From an uncultured Alphaproteobacteria bacterium (GTDB lineage Bacteria; Pseudomonadota; Alphaproteobacteria; RF32; CAG-239): a stretch of 64,000 nucleotides of DNA. Below are positions 54,403-64,000 of the stretch, piece by piece. A model generated the notes under the pieces. The model ran no database searches and was not told where the DNA came from. It was given only the letters and a program-made list of their open reading frames with translations. Made by a program: the position numbers and the translations under genes. How positions within the stretch are numbered: the stretch's first letter is position 1; every line of letters begins with the position of its first letter. The stretch spans positions 146,099 to 210,098 of the forward strand of contig CALYBC010000009.1 of NCBI GenBank assembly GCA_944393725.1, in the 5' to 3' direction.

Positions 54403-55357
54403 TTTCCCAATTCCATGCGGTGCGGATAATATCTTCTATTTTGGTATATTTTGCTTTCCAGCCTAAAACTTTTTCTGCCAGCCTGTTATCGGCATATAGT
54501 ACTGCCGGATCGCCGGTGCGCCTTGCGGCAATAACCGTCGGACATTCTTTGCCGCTTACTTCTTCTGCCGCTTTAATAATCTCTTTAACCGAAGTGGCTA
54601 CCCCGGTACCAAGATTTATAAATCCTTGATATTCATCCAGTTTTTCTACGGCCAACATATGAGCTTTGGCTAAGTCGTTGACATGAATATAATCTCTTAA
54701 ACAAGTGCCGTCTTTGGTATCGTAATCATCACCATAGATTTTTATATTCTCTCTCTTACCCATTATTGCTTGCAAGACTATCGGAATTAGATGGCTTTCG
54801 GGATTATGGCTTTCGCCTATTAAACCGCTTTCATCGGCTCCGGCTGCATTAAAATACCTCAAAGCTATGTACTTTAACCCATAGGCTTTTTGATAGTCTT
54901 GAAATATTTTTTCTATGGTTAATTTGGTCTGTCCGTAAGGATTTATCGGAGATTGCGGATGTTTTTCATCTATCGGAGTATATTGCGGGTTGCCATAAGT
55001 GGCACAGGTGCTGGAAAAAACTATTTTATTGACATTATTATTCCTCATGACATCAAGCAAATTAAGCGTCCCGATAACATTGTTGCGATAATATTTGGCC
55101 GGATTTTCAACACTTTCTCCTACTAATGAATAGGCTGCAAAATGAATAACCGCATCGACTTTATTGTTTTTAAAAATCTCTTCCAGTGAGTCTTTATCCA
55201 ATAAATCGGCTTTTATTAAATCGGCATCCAAAACCGCTTCTTTATGTCCACAAGATAAATTGTCAACGGCAAAAGCATCATAGCCGTGCTCTCTTAAATA
55301 CTTTAGCGTATGTGAGCCTATGTATCCGGCTCCGCCCATTACCATTATTCTTTCCAT
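54386..55357 (-). CDS. galE: UDP-glucose 4-epimerase
   Basis: 323 residues of extended short-chain dehydrogenase type: GGAGYIGSHT at the N terminus binds NAD; the catalytic SSTCATYG and YGQTKLTIEK (Tyr-x3-Lys) are present; RYFNAAGAD and LRDYIHVNDLA are the usual GalE motifs. Provides UDP-galactose for surface sugars. Single gene, leftward. Confidence 0.95.
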   Translation of the reverse strand: MERIMVMGGAGYIGSHTLKYLREHGYDAFAVDNLSCGHKEAVLDADLIKADLLDKDSLEEIFKNNKVDAVIHFAAYSLVGESVENPAKYYRNNVIGTLNLLDVMRNNNVNKIVFSSTCATYGNPQYTPIDEKHPQSPINPYGQTKLTIEKIFQDYQKAYGLKYIALRYFNAAGADESGLIGESHNPESHLIPIVLQAIMGKRENIKIYGDDYDTKDGTCLRDYIHVNDLAKAHMLAVEKLDEYQGFINLGTGVATSVKEIIKAAEEVSGKECPTVIAARRTGDPAVLYADNRLAEKVLGWKAKYTKIEDIIRTAWNWETNRRF

Positions 55358-55520
55358 TACACACTCCTTGGCATAAAATTTAAGTATTTGTAGTCTAAGT
55401 AATATTTTATTTTTTGTAAAGTTAGCAAAATTGTATTTTATTGTGATAAATTACTTTACATTTTATTTTTAAGGGGTTAAAAATCCACTGTTTGTTTTGA
55501 TGCTAGTTATGGTGAAATAA

Positions 55521-56912
55521 ATGATAAAAGATTTAACCAGAGGAAATCCGATAAAACTTATTATTCTTTTTGCTTTGCCGGTTTTGTTGGGCAATATTTT
55601 TCAACAACTTTTTCAAATTTCAGATATTCTTATTGTCGGAAGATTGCTGGGAGTTAAATCTTTGGCCGCAGTCGGCTCTTCAGCTCCGATTTTCTTTATG
55701 TTTCTTATGATTGCATTCGGATTTACCGCCGGTCTTACCATTATCACGGCTCAGAGATTTGGGGCTCGTGATGTGCGAGGTATTAAATCATCCGTTTTTC
55801 ATTCTTTGATTGCTTCAATAGCCCTGAGTATGATAATTTCTGCTGCCTTGATATTCTTTTTGCGCCCCTTGCTAAAATTGATGAATGTGCCTGCAGAAAT
55901 TATGGAAGAAGCCCATATTTTTATGCTCATATTGGGACTTTCAATTACATTTATTGTGCTCTATAACCTATTATCAGGATTTATCAGAGCTTTGGGAGAT
56001 TCAAAAACGCCGCTGTATTTCTTAATAGTATCTTCCATACTTAACATTGCACTTAATTTCTTTTTTATTTATAATCTAAAACTCGGTGTTGCCGGTTCTG
56101 CCTGCGGAACTTTCTGCTCAATGATTATTACAGTTATTGCCTGTATTGTGTTTATTGCCAAAAAATTTCCATTACTTAAAATATCTCGTAAAGATTGTCA
56201 TTATAATCATAAATTTATGATGGAACATCTTAAAGTGGCTGCTCCAATGGCCTTACAGTTCTCAATATTGGCCTTGAGCATGATGATAATCCAGAGCGTT
56301 TGTAACTCATTTGGTACTGATGTTATTGCCGGTTTTACCGCTGCAATGCGTATTGAACAACTTTCAACCCAACCATTATTTGCTTTAGGCATTGCATTTG
56401 CCACCTTCTCGGCACAAAATTACGGAGCAGCACTCATCAGAAGAATCCGTCAAGGGGTGCGTCAAGCTTTGTTGGCTTGCTTGGTTTTGAGTATTATAAT
56501 AACTCTTAGCGTCAGATTTTACGGTGCTCACTTTGTTTCAGCCTTTATTGACGGCGGCGATATGAATATTATCAATATCGGTGAACAATATCTGATGATC
56601 AGCTCTTATTTTTACTTCTGCCTTTCTTGCATATTCATTGCTCGTAATGCTCTGCAAGGAATGGGAAAAACCAATATTCCGCTTATCTCGGGAATTGTTG
56701 AGCTTTTGGTCAGAGCTTTTGCCGCAATCTATTTGGCAAAGAATATCGGCTATGTCGGCATATTCTGGGCCGGTCCGATTGCTTGGTTGGGCGGTGCTTT
56801 GGTGGTTTGTACCGGGTACTTTTATATAATATCTAAGCTCAACCCAACCGAAATGCGTAAAATATTCTTAAAAAAACATATGTTAAAATATCATAATGAC
56901 CCTCTGTCATAA
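55521..56912 (+). CDS. MATE family efflux transporter
   Basis: 463 residues with 12 membrane helices in two MatE halves (about 10-200 and 240-430), opening TRGNPIKLIILFALPVLLGN as the DinF/NorM-like branch does. Exports drugs or metabolites with Na+ or H+. The 163-bp gap upstream holds its promoter; UDG follows 18 bases after. Confidence 0.9.
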   Translation: MIKDLTRGNPIKLIILFALPVLLGNIFQQLFQISDILIVGRLLGVKSLAAVGSSAPIFFMFLMIAFGFTAGLTIITAQRFGARDVRGIKSSVFHSLIASIALSMIISAALIFFLRPLLKLMNVPAEIMEEAHIFMLILGLSITFIVLYNLLSGFIRALGDSKTPLYFLIVSSILNIALNFFFIYNLKLGVAGSACGTFCSMIITVIACIVFIAKKFPLLKISRKDCHYNHKFMMEHLKVAAPMALQFSILALSMMIIQSVCNSFGTDVIAGFTAAMRIEQLSTQPLFALGIAFATFSAQNYGAALIRRIRQGVRQALLACLVLSIIITLSVRFYGAHFVSAFIDGGDMNIINIGEQYLMISSYFYFCLSCIFIARNALQGMGKTNIPLISGIVELLVRAFAAIYLAKNIGYVGIFWAGPIAWLGGALVVCTGYFYIISKLNPTEMRKIFLKKHMLKYHNDPLS

Positions 56913-56930
56913 TCTTATTGGGAGTTAGCG

Positions 56931-57572
56931 ATGACTTTTTGCCCGCCTGATAAATCTTGTAATAAATGCCCGAGATTGTTAGATTTTAGGCGGATTAATG
57001 TTAAAAAATTTCCTACATACTTTAACGCTCCGGTACCTCCGTTTGGCAATCTTGATGCCGAAATTCTTGTTATCGGACTTGCTCCGGGGCTTAACGGAGC
57101 TAATCAGACCGGCAGACCTTTTACTAATGATTATGCCGGTGATGTCTTGTACCCTATTTTGAAGAAACATGGCTTAGCTAAAGGTAACTATGGCAAAAGA
57201 GCCGATGACGGTTTCGAGCTGGTTAATACCAGAATTACCAATTCGGTGAAATGCGTGCCGCCGCAAAATAAAGTTACCGGTGATGAAATAAAAGCTTGCG
57301 GAACATATTTGATTGAAGAAATTAAGAATATGCCAAATTTAAAACTGGTGCTGACCTTGGGCAGTGTGGCTCATAATGCGGTTTTAGGTGTTTTGGGCTA
57401 TAAAAAAGCAGCTTTCAAATTTGCTCACGGCTCAATTCATAAGCTTGATAAGCATAACCTCATTATGTTAAATTCCTATCATACTTCGCGATATAACATA
57501 AATACCGGCGTTTTGACTTATCAAATGTTTGATGATATTGTCAAAAAAGCTTGTGAAATTATTAAAGCTTAG
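56931..57572 (+). CDS. Uracil-DNA glycosylase, family 5 (UDGb)
   Basis: 213 residues. Motif 1 GLAPGLNGANQTGRPF is the family 5 signature (family 4 has GEAPG), and motif 2 HTSRYN is at about 190. Early Cys residues (C5, C10, C13 region) and a later CGTYL fit the 4Fe-4S cluster. It removes uracil and other deaminated bases. It overlaps the rnfA end (convergent) by 4 bases. Confidence 0.88.
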   Translation: MTFCPPDKSCNKCPRLLDFRRINVKKFPTYFNAPVPPFGNLDAEILVIGLAPGLNGANQTGRPFTNDYAGDVLYPILKKHGLAKGNYGKRADDGFELVNTRITNSVKCVPPQNKVTGDEIKACGTYLIEEIKNMPNLKLVLTLGSVAHNAVLGVLGYKKAAFKFAHGSIHKLDKHNLIMLNSYHTSRYNINTGVLTYQMFDDIVKKACEIIKA

Positions 57573-58144
57573 TAAGAAATTCCGGCAAATCCCATAAAAG
57601 CCATTGATAATAAAGCTGCCGATATCAATACTATCGGAGTGCCTTTTAGTGCCTGGGGAATATCTGTCCTATCAAGCCGTTCTCTGATCCCGGCAAAAAT
57701 AACTATTGCTAAAGTAAAACCAATGGCCGAGGCTAAGGTATAGCAGATTCCGGCAATCAAAGTATAATTTTTCTGAATAGTTAAAAGAGCAATACCCAAA
57801 ACCGCACAGTTTGTGGTTATCAAAGGCAAAAATATTCCCAAGGACTGATACAACGCCGGAGAGGTCTTTTTAATTACCAATTCAACCATCTGTACCAACG
57901 AAGCTATTACCAAAATAAAAGTAACCGTTGTCATAAACTTTAAGTCATATGGCTGCAAAAAAGTATAGTAAATCAAATAAGTAACCGTGGTAGCTAAAGT
58001 CATGACAAACATAACCGCAAAGCCCATGCCCAAAGCGGTTGATATTCTTTTTGATACTCCCAAAAATGGGCAAATACCTAAAAATTGCGACAATATGATG
58101 TTGTTTACGAAAATTGCGGTAATAAATATCATCAGATATGACAT
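57569..58144 (-). CDS. rnfA: Rnf complex subunit RnfA
   Basis: 191 residues, six membrane helices. Opens ILSQFLGICPFLGVSKR, including the Cys that with RnfE binds a 2Fe-2S cluster in the membrane. Last gene of the operon. RnfA and RnfE form the core across which the electron and ion paths run. Overlaps the UDG gene by 4 bases at its 3' end. Confidence 0.95.
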   Translation of the reverse strand: MSYLMIFITAIFVNNIILSQFLGICPFLGVSKRISTALGMGFAVMFVMTLATTVTYLIYYTFLQPYDLKFMTTVTFILVIASLVQMVELVIKKTSPALYQSLGIFLPLITTNCAVLGIALLTIQKNYTLIAGICYTLASAIGFTLAIVIFAGIRERLDRTDIPQALKGTPIVLISAALLSMAFMGFAGISY

Positions 58145-58146
58145 GG

Positions 58147-58743
58147 CTACTTAACTCCTCGTATTTTGTTAACCACAATTATAATTCCGGCTAAGGCTAA
58201 AAATGCTCCGGGAGGCATTATAAACAACAGCATGGGATGTGCTTCTTCACCGACAAATGACCAGCCGAAAATAGAACCGTTGCCTAAGATCTCTCTGATG
58301 GCACCCAAAGTGGTTAAAGCAAAAGTAAAGCCTATTCCCATACCTACGGCGTCTAGAAACGACTGCCAAATACTGTTTTTGGAGGCAAAGGCTTCGGCTC
58401 GTCCCAATATTATGCAATTTACCACAATTAACGGAATATATATGCCTAAAGCCTGATATAATGCAGGCATATAGGCTTGCATAAGCATTTCTATCACCGT
58501 CACAAAAGAAGCTATTATAACGATAAAGCTTGGAATTCTCACAATGTCCGGTATCAATCGCTTGACTGCCGAAATTCCAATGTTTGACATAATCAGTACA
58601 AATGCCGTGGCAAGTCCCATGCCCAAACCATTGAGAGCAGAGGTTGAAACACCCAAAGTCGGACACATACCCAAAAGCATTACAAATGTTGGATTTTCTT
58701 TGAAAATTCCGCGAGTTAAATTTGACATACTTACACTATTCAT
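58147..58743 (-). CDS. rnfE: Rnf complex subunit RnfE
   Basis: 198 residues, six membrane helices, homologous to RnfA with [11 protein letters not shown] holding the Cys ligand. ATG 58743 (AGGGAAT upstream) overlaps the rnfG stop; longer in-frame starts lie inside rnfG. Part of the membrane core. Confidence 0.93.
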   Translation of the reverse strand: MNSVSMSNLTRGIFKENPTFVMLLGMCPTLGVSTSALNGLGMGLATAFVLIMSNIGISAVKRLIPDIVRIPSFIVIIASFVTVIEMLMQAYMPALYQALGIYIPLIVVNCIILGRAEAFASKNSIWQSFLDAVGMGIGFTFALTTLGAIREILGNGSIFGWSFVGEEAHPMLLFIMPPGAFLALAGIIIVVNKIRGVK

Positions 58744-59329
58744 CTGTAGTATTCCCTGTCGTAAAATTGCTAAAGGCATCATAGGCTCTTTCCAAAGCTT
58801 TAATTACGGCTCGTGAGCTTATGGTGGCTGCGGTTACGGCATCGATATCTCCGCCGTCTTGTTTTACTTTCATAATTTGGTGAGCCGGATAAAAACCCGA
58901 AAACTGTTCTTTGAATTTTGGCTCATCAACTTTACTGCCCAATCCCGGAGTTTCTTGACTGGAAATGACCTTAAAAGTCTTAATTGAGCCGTCGACATTG
59001 AAGCCGGCCATAATCTCCAGTCTGCCGCCAAATCCGGTGTTGGTATAGCTTTTGATGGCTACCGAATTTAACTTGCCGTCTTTACGGGCCGGATACATGG
59101 TCAATTTGTGCTTTTTATTTTTGGTGGTGATTTTCATTTGTTCACTAAACGGATTATTGTCAAACTCATTAACAACCTCGGATATAGCTTGTAATTCTTG
59201 TCTATCTTTGGCTGCTTTTATCGGCTCCAATGTCTTTTCGTGAATATAGCCCAAAATATATGCCGAAAGGCACGAAATCGTAACCAAAGTTATAACCGGA
59301 GATAAAATTGTTTGTTTTTTCTTAGACAT
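58736..59329 (-). CDS. rnfG: Rnf complex subunit RnfG
   Basis: 197 residues: an N-terminal membrane helix (about 7-25) and a periplasmic FMN-binding domain with VTAATISSR, whose Thr is the site of covalent FMN attachment by ApbE. ATG 59329 overlaps the rnfD stop (TAATG), with GGAGAG upstream; the longer frame from 59350 lies inside rnfD. apbE is the first gene of the same operon. Confidence 0.94.
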   Translation of the reverse strand: MSKKKQTILSPVITLVTISCLSAYILGYIHEKTLEPIKAAKDRQELQAISEVVNEFDNNPFSEQMKITTKNKKHKLTMYPARKDGKLNSVAIKSYTNTGFGGRLEIMAGFNVDGSIKTFKVISSQETPGLGSKVDEPKFKEQFSGFYPAHQIMKVKQDGGDIDAVTAATISSRAVIKALERAYDAFSNFTTGNTTDE

Positions 59330-60318
59330 TACTTTTTCTCTCCATAACAACGTTGAATTGCATACTTATCTATCAGCGGGACCAGAGCATTCATTATCAA
59401 TATGGCAAAAGATACTCCTTCGGGATAGGCACTGAAAGCCCTGATGATAACCGTCAACAAACCACAACCCACAGCAAAAATTATCTGCCCTTTTACCGTC
59501 ATCGGAGAAGTGGTGTAGTCGGTTGCCATAAAAATAGCTCCCAACATCAATCCACCGGAAAGCAAATGGGCCAAAGGTAAGAATTTGGCATCTCCGGTAG
59601 CAAAATACAATACGGCAGTCATTATAAATACCGTTCCCAAATAATATACCGGTATATGCCAGGTGATAACTCTGCGATAGAGCATATAGCCAAATCCAAG
59701 CAGCAACGCCAAAGCCGAAACCTCACCGATACAACCTCCGACATTACCTAAAAACATATCTAGGTAGCTGGGTAAATCCGAGATTGAGTACATTTTTGAG
59801 GATGCCGATGATGAAACATCAATACTTTTTAACATTCTTAAGGTCGTGGCTCCGGTTTCGCCGTCGGGGCTGACCATTTGTAAAAAGTAAGGAACCGGCC
59901 AAACCGTCATTTGTACCGGAAATGAAATAAATAAGAACACCCTACCTACCAAAGCCGGATTAAATATATTTTTTCCCAATCCGCCAAAGCACATCTTGGC
60001 AACGATTATAGCCATAAAACAACCGATTAATATCATCCAACAAGGCATACTAGACGGCAGGTTATAAGCCAACAACAAACCGGTTATGATAGCAGAATAG
60101 TCTGTGGTTGTGTTTTTACTTTTTAACCAATAGCGGCAAGCCAAATATTCAAACAAGACACAACCGGCAACCGAGGTTAATATAACCCTTAGAGCATCTA
60201 TTCCGAAAAACATAATGGCCGCAACCGCGGCGGGCATTAAGGCAATTACGACATCAAGCATCAAAGATTGAGTGTCTCTTGAAGTTTGAACATGAGGATT
60301 GGTAGATATTTTTAACAT
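59329..60318 (-). CDS. rnfD: Rnf complex subunit RnfD
   Basis: 329 residues, about nine membrane helices. TGATTLRML (about 165) carries the Thr for FMN linkage, and FNPALVGRVFLF and TDYTTSPM are family motifs. Involved in ion movement. Immediately follows rnfC. Confidence 0.95.
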   Translation of the reverse strand: MLKISTNPHVQTSRDTQSLMLDVVIALMPAAVAAIMFFGIDALRVILTSVAGCVLFEYLACRYWLKSKNTTTDYSAIITGLLLAYNLPSSMPCWMILIGCFMAIIVAKMCFGGLGKNIFNPALVGRVFLFISFPVQMTVWPVPYFLQMVSPDGETGATTLRMLKSIDVSSSASSKMYSISDLPSYLDMFLGNVGGCIGEVSALALLLGFGYMLYRRVITWHIPVYYLGTVFIMTAVLYFATGDAKFLPLAHLLSGGLMLGAIFMATDYTTSPMTVKGQIIFAVGCGLLTVIIRAFSAYPEGVSFAILIMNALVPLIDKYAIQRCYGEKK

Positions 60319-60319
60319 G

Positions 60320-61642
60320 TTATTTCTTTCTTATCTCTTGTTTGGCAATTTTACAATAATCAAGAATTGGAATATTGGCCGGGCATACATAGGAACAACA
60401 TCCACACTCAATACAATCACCTGCATGAAGCTTACGCATATGCTCGACCGTATCATTAAAACTTACGGCTTGTTTGATAGCAAACGGTCGCAATCCTGCC
60501 GGACACGCTAAAGCACACTTACCGCATCTGATGCATGAAGAGGCTTCTTTTTTGCTAAACTCTCCATCTTGCAACAACAAAACTCCAGAAGTAGTCTTGG
60601 TAACCGGAGCAGATAGGTTAACAACGGCATTTCCCATCATGGGACCGCCCACAACTACCTTATGGACATTTTCATTTAGGCCGCCGCTTTGTTCAATCAG
60701 TGATGATATCGGGGTACCAATTCTTACCAGGTAATTACCGGGGTGTTTGCAACCATCGCCTGATACCGTGACAACTCTTTCAAACAATGGCTTATTCTTT
60801 AACACGGCTTCGTAAACCGCGAAAACCGTTCCGACATTTTGAACAATACAGCCAATATCAATCGGAAGTTTGCCTAAAGGTAACTCTTGTCCGGTAATGG
60901 CTTTAATTAGTTGTTTTTCTCCGCCTTGGGGATATTTGGTCTTACAAATTTTGACATTAACGCCGATATAGAGCTTGCTCAAAGCGGTTAGTATCTCTAT
61001 GGCTCTCGGCTTATTTTCATCTATTGCTATTACGGCATTTTGAATTCCCAGAGCTCTATTTAGGACTCGGGCTCCCATGATTATCTGCTCGGCCTTTTCT
61101 ACCATAAGTCTATCATCGGCGGTCAAAAACGGTTCACATTCAATGCCGTTGACTATTAAAATATTAGCTTTTTTACCTTCGGGAATGGTGGTTTTTATCG
61201 GGGTAGGATACCCTGCTCCGCCCATACCGACAATGCCGGCCGAACGAATTTTGGCAATGATTTCGTCGGGAGTTAAATTTATTTCTTTTTCGACATCTTC
61301 ACTACGGTCGATATCTTCTTCCCAGCTATCGCCTTCAACCTTGACGGTTATCATTTTTTCTTCATAACCGCTGGCACCCGGCAAATCCTCGATTTTGGTT
61401 ACTTCTCCAGAGACCGAAGAATGGACATCGGCCGAGACAATACCGTCGGCATCAGCCAACAGCGTACCGACCCGTACTTTATCTCCTTTGGCGACCAGAA
61501 TTTTGGCCGGAGAACCGATATGTTGTTTTATCGGAATAGTCACAAATTCGGGAATGTCAGCATTAACTATCGGACAATCAGTCGTAATCTTGTGTTTGGC
61601 AAGGTGAATTCCGCCCATCGGGAAAGTAAACTTTTTAGTCAT
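60320..61642 (-). CDS. rnfC: Rnf complex subunit RnfC
   Basis: 440 residues, cytoplasmic. GMGGAGYPTPIKT binds FMN/NADH; NGIECEPFLTADDRLM is a family motif; two 4Fe-4S sites CIRCGKCALACP and CIECGCCSYVCP (about 370-425) pass electrons between NAD(H) and RnfB. Strong AAGGAGAG before the ATG. Confidence 0.96.
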   Translation of the reverse strand: MTKKFTFPMGGIHLAKHKITTDCPIVNADIPEFVTIPIKQHIGSPAKILVAKGDKVRVGTLLADADGIVSADVHSSVSGEVTKIEDLPGASGYEEKMITVKVEGDSWEEDIDRSEDVEKEINLTPDEIIAKIRSAGIVGMGGAGYPTPIKTTIPEGKKANILIVNGIECEPFLTADDRLMVEKAEQIIMGARVLNRALGIQNAVIAIDENKPRAIEILTALSKLYIGVNVKICKTKYPQGGEKQLIKAITGQELPLGKLPIDIGCIVQNVGTVFAVYEAVLKNKPLFERVVTVSGDGCKHPGNYLVRIGTPISSLIEQSGGLNENVHKVVVGGPMMGNAVVNLSAPVTKTTSGVLLLQDGEFSKKEASSCIRCGKCALACPAGLRPFAIKQAVSFNDTVEHMRKLHAGDCIECGCCSYVCPANIPILDYCKIAKQEIRKK

Positions 61643-62465
61643 GAATTCTCTCCTTATAGATTATGGCACCGGTGGGGCAATTGTCGGCCAATTCTTTGCC
61701 AAGTGCGCCGGCATCCAACTCCGGTGGAATATATGACAGATTATTTTCGACCTTAATAGCCTCATTTATCTTACTGCATTTCATGCAGCCAATACATGCT
61801 TTTGTGCAATTTTTGCGAGCGACAGCACCCTTTTGTTTGTTACGACAAGCAACATAAACCATTCCACCGGCTTGACTTTGTCTTCTGATTTCAAATAGGC
61901 CGCGTGGGCAAACCTTAACGCAAGCACCGCAAGAAACACATCTCCTGGTGTCAACCTCCGGCATTCCGGTTTCTTTATTAAGCGTTAACGCACCAAATTT
62001 GCAAGCTTTTATACAATCGCCCAAATGCAAACAGCCATCGGGGCAACCACTTTGGCCGCTGGATATGCGATTGGCTATACGACAAGAACTTACCGCATCA
62101 TATTCAACCTTTACCGGAGCATTTTTACAACTGCCCTGACATCTTAAAACTGCAACACTGGGCACTCTATCGGTGGCGGCATACCCTTTGAGCGAGGCAA
62201 TTTTTTGCATAACCGCAGCTCCGCCGACCGGACAATATAAATTAGCAAAAGATGATTCATCTGAACGAGCACAAGCCGTAGCAAAATCGGCACATCCGGC
62301 CTTACCGCAGGCACCGCAGTTGACTTGGGGTAAGGCTGCGGCTATTTTGATAACCATTTCGTCGGTCCTGACGGCAAATTTTTTTGATATCAAATACAGA
62401 ACTGTCGCCGCCACAAAAGCTATTCCGCCTAAAATATATATGTTAGATAATATCAAATCATCCAT
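61635..62465 (-). CDS. rnfB: Rnf complex subunit RnfB
   Basis: 276 residues: N-terminal membrane helix (about 5-25), a 4Fe-4S motif CGACGKAGC with a more distant Cys, and further ferredoxin sites including CLHLGDCIKACKF, CVSCGACVKVCP and CTKACIGCMKC. Accepts electrons from ferredoxin. Overlaps rnfC by 8 bases. rnfB precedes rnfC here, unlike Clostridium, where it is last. Confidence 0.95.
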   Translation of the reverse strand: MDDLILSNIYILGGIAFVAATVLYLISKKFAVRTDEMVIKIAAALPQVNCGACGKAGCADFATACARSDESSFANLYCPVGGAAVMQKIASLKGYAATDRVPSVAVLRCQGSCKNAPVKVEYDAVSSCRIANRISSGQSGCPDGCLHLGDCIKACKFGALTLNKETGMPEVDTRRCVSCGACVKVCPRGLFEIRRQSQAGGMVYVACRNKQKGAVARKNCTKACIGCMKCSKINEAIKVENNLSYIPPELDAGALGKELADNCPTGAIIYKERIHD

Positions 62466-62480
62466 TGAGTAAGGCCTTCT

Positions 62481-62891
62481 TTAGTGTTTCTTTGTTATCT
62501 TGAATTGATTGTTTGAAAATATCTTTCTGCTCACAGAGGATAAACCAAAATAATAAGGAATCAAGATAATTATGCCAAATATTCCGCATATAATCTCATC
62601 AAATCCTGAACCATAGAGTCCAAAAACCGTAGCTAAAAATAAAACCAGCGGCAAAATGTAACCATAAATCAACGAAAGTATACAACTTTTGTAATCTGTT
62701 GATATTATTACAGTCTCACCCACCTCATAACTTTCTTGCGGATTATTAATCCAAAGTATTTTCTCTGCTTTATCATCGTGACATAATTTGTGTGCCGCAC
62801 AACTGCCGCAAGCCGAAGCTTGCTTTACAGCAACTCCGATTTTGTTTTTTTCAGCTGTTTTAACTACTGCTTCACATGATATTTCGGTCAT
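62481..62891 (-). CDS. SoxR-reducing system protein RseC-like
   Basis: 136 residues: N-terminal Cys-rich region with CGSCAAHKLC (about 30-40) and two membrane helices (about 75-95 and 100-120). The family (RseC/RsxC operon) is often linked to Rnf/Rsx. ATG 62891 overlaps the apbE end. It lies between apbE and rnfB with 15 bases to rnfB. Confidence 0.82.
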   Translation of the reverse strand: MTEISCEAVVKTAEKNKIGVAVKQASACGSCAAHKLCHDDKAEKILWINNPQESYEVGETVIISTDYKSCILSLIYGYILPLVLFLATVFGLYGSGFDEIICGIFGIIILIPYYFGLSSVSRKIFSNNQFKITKKH

Positions 62892-63888
62892 CACTAATCA
62901 CCGCCTGAGCCGCCTTTGAATAGTGCGGCTTGAATTCATTATCGAAAATAATTGCTTTGATATTATATTTATCGGCAAAAGCCAAACCTTCTTGTAAATT
63001 CATAGACATTAAGGCCGTGGCATAAGCGTCGGCATACATACAAGAATCATGAAAAACACTCGCGGAAAGTATATCAACTTCTGTCGGATAGCCATCTTTG
63101 GAAGATATGGTGTGAGCTATTTTTTTGCCTTTTTCATAGTAAAAATTACGATAGTTGCCGGATGTCGCTACTGCCATATCACTCAACGAGATTACCATGA
63201 TATTGTCTTTTTTACCGCTTGCCGGCCAATTTATTCCGATATTCCACGGTTCACCTTTATGGTTGCGGTAACCTTTGGCTCTCACCTCACCGCCGATTTC
63301 TATAACATAGTTTTCATAGCCTTCATTACCTAACAGTTCAGCCACTTTATCAACTCCATACCCTTTGGCTATTGCCGAAAGATTGATGACAGTGGCGGAA
63401 TTTTCCTTTTTTAGCCATGAATAATCAGCTGCAAACTCAATTTTATCAAGGCCCGAAATCTTTAGTGCTTCTTTTATTTCCAAAGCCTCTGGATTTTTGT
63501 GCTTACCGGCACCGAATCCCCACATATCAATCAATTTTCCGAGCGAAACATCAAATGCTCCGCCGGATTCTTGATAAACTTGTGATGCGGCTTGCATTAC
63601 CCGACTTAGTTCCGGAGACAAATTTATCTCTTTACCTGATGTTGCTTGGTTGATTTGTGAGATCTCGCTTGTTTTATCAAAAACCGACATCTGGGAGTTT
63701 ACATCAGCCAGTACTTTATTTACTTTGTGCGGTAAAGCATCATCTTTTAAATCGGATAATATTTTTATCTGATAATATGTTCCGAAAATCTTGCCGTTGA
63801 TAACAATATACGGGGACAAACCACGGTAAATCATCGCAACAATTACCCCGATAATCAAAACAAATACCATATATCGTAAAAAACGCAT
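62872..63888 (-). CDS. apbE: FAD:protein FMN transferase ApbE
   Basis: 338 residues. One N-terminal membrane helix (about 7-25), then the ApbE fold: FGTYYQIKI, NLSAIAKGYGVD, EIGGEVRAKGY and the metal-site DSCMYADAYATALM near the end. It attaches FMN to Thr of RnfG and RnfD in the same operon. ATG 63888 follows AAGGA; the longer frame from 63969 lacks an RBS. Confidence 0.93.
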   Translation of the reverse strand: MRFLRYMVFVLIIGVIVAMIYRGLSPYIVINGKIFGTYYQIKILSDLKDDALPHKVNKVLADVNSQMSVFDKTSEISQINQATSGKEINLSPELSRVMQAASQVYQESGGAFDVSLGKLIDMWGFGAGKHKNPEALEIKEALKISGLDKIEFAADYSWLKKENSATVINLSAIAKGYGVDKVAELLGNEGYENYVIEIGGEVRAKGYRNHKGEPWNIGINWPASGKKDNIMVISLSDMAVATSGNYRNFYYEKGKKIAHTISSKDGYPTEVDILSASVFHDSCMYADAYATALMSMNLQEGLAFADKYNIKAIIFDNEFKPHYSKAAQAVISDDRNIM

Positions 63889-64000
63889 ATTTATCCTTGC
63901 ATAATTTTGAAGTTGCTTTTTACAAATTATAAAATTTGTTTTATATTTATCGGCAGTTGCTGTCAACAACCTAATTCAACAAGGAAAAGTGTTATGATAA

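Noticed and set aside
63994..64000. Start of a rightward gene at the window end (ATG 63994 after AAGGAAAAG)
   Set aside because: Only seven bases are visible, so a gene cannot be supported although the RBS spacing is suggestive.

Overview
The window looks like an AT-rich chromosome segment from an anaerobic, fermentative, gut-type alphaproteobacterium. The alphaproteobacterial signal is the dusB-trkA-hfq-hflX order, which matches the conserved dusB-ntrBCYX-trkA-hfq-hflX block with the ntr genes missing, together with KdsA, MsbA, RecO, ParC and a DUF6898-like gene next to parC. The anaerobic signal is AdhE, two [FeFe]-hydrogenase-family proteins, a complete Rnf operon, rubrerythrin, a flavodiiron protein and a PerR/Fur regulator. 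No species can be named from sequence alone.

Layout: 1-3161, a GldF/GldG/DUF4340 ABC exporter operon cut by the window edge. 3250-5013, MsbA. 5111-12691, a fermentation and hydrogen block: adhE, then a probable sensory [FeFe]-hydrogenase with a SpoIIE-type phosphatase, a catalytic-looking [FeFe]-hydrogenase and two small thioredoxin-like 2Fe-2S proteins. 12750-14267, an archaeal/eukaryote-type ProRS. 14534-17068, cold shock protein and an oxygen/peroxide defence module around a Fur-type box. 17151-25754, kdsA, recO, parC and a 1388-residue membrane-anchored coiled-coil protein. 25759-29682, dusB, trkA, hfq and a frameshifted hflX. 29731-30030, tRNA-Pro followed by a duplicated tRNA 3' end. 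30031-41903, mixed housekeeping genes including rpsD and orphan yejEF. 41964-42523, a frameshifted acetyltransferase.

The centre of interest is 42670-50347: a compact prophage of about 7.66 kb with no tail, portal or terminase genes. It encodes a packaging-type ATPase, a candidate double-jelly-roll major capsid protein, a string of small one-helix membrane proteins, a SleB-type lysin, a winged-helix replication initiator containing iterons, and an HTH regulator. It is bounded by a 15-bp direct repeat. The left copy sits in an almost canonical dif site, so integration by host XerC/XerD is likely; no integrase gene is seen. Joining the two ends in silico extends the HTH regulator gene in frame by 39 codons, which encode a hydrophobic segment. 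The attachment site therefore lies inside the regulator gene, and integration swaps its C terminus. This resembles the integration-dependent immunity switches of some mycobacteriophages, but here in a tailless, Xer-using element.

50413-53605 is one leftward operon (queH, proline iminopeptidase, phosphoglycerate mutase-like, small helical protein, zeta-type kinase). 53680-57572 carries sir2, galE, a MATE exporter and a family 5 UDG. 57569-63888 is the leftward apbE-rseC-rnfBCDGEA operon. Together adhE, the hydrogenases and Rnf would link ferredoxin, NADH, H2 and ethanol with an ion gradient, while Rbr, FprA and the Fur-family regulator protect this metabolism from oxygen and peroxide.
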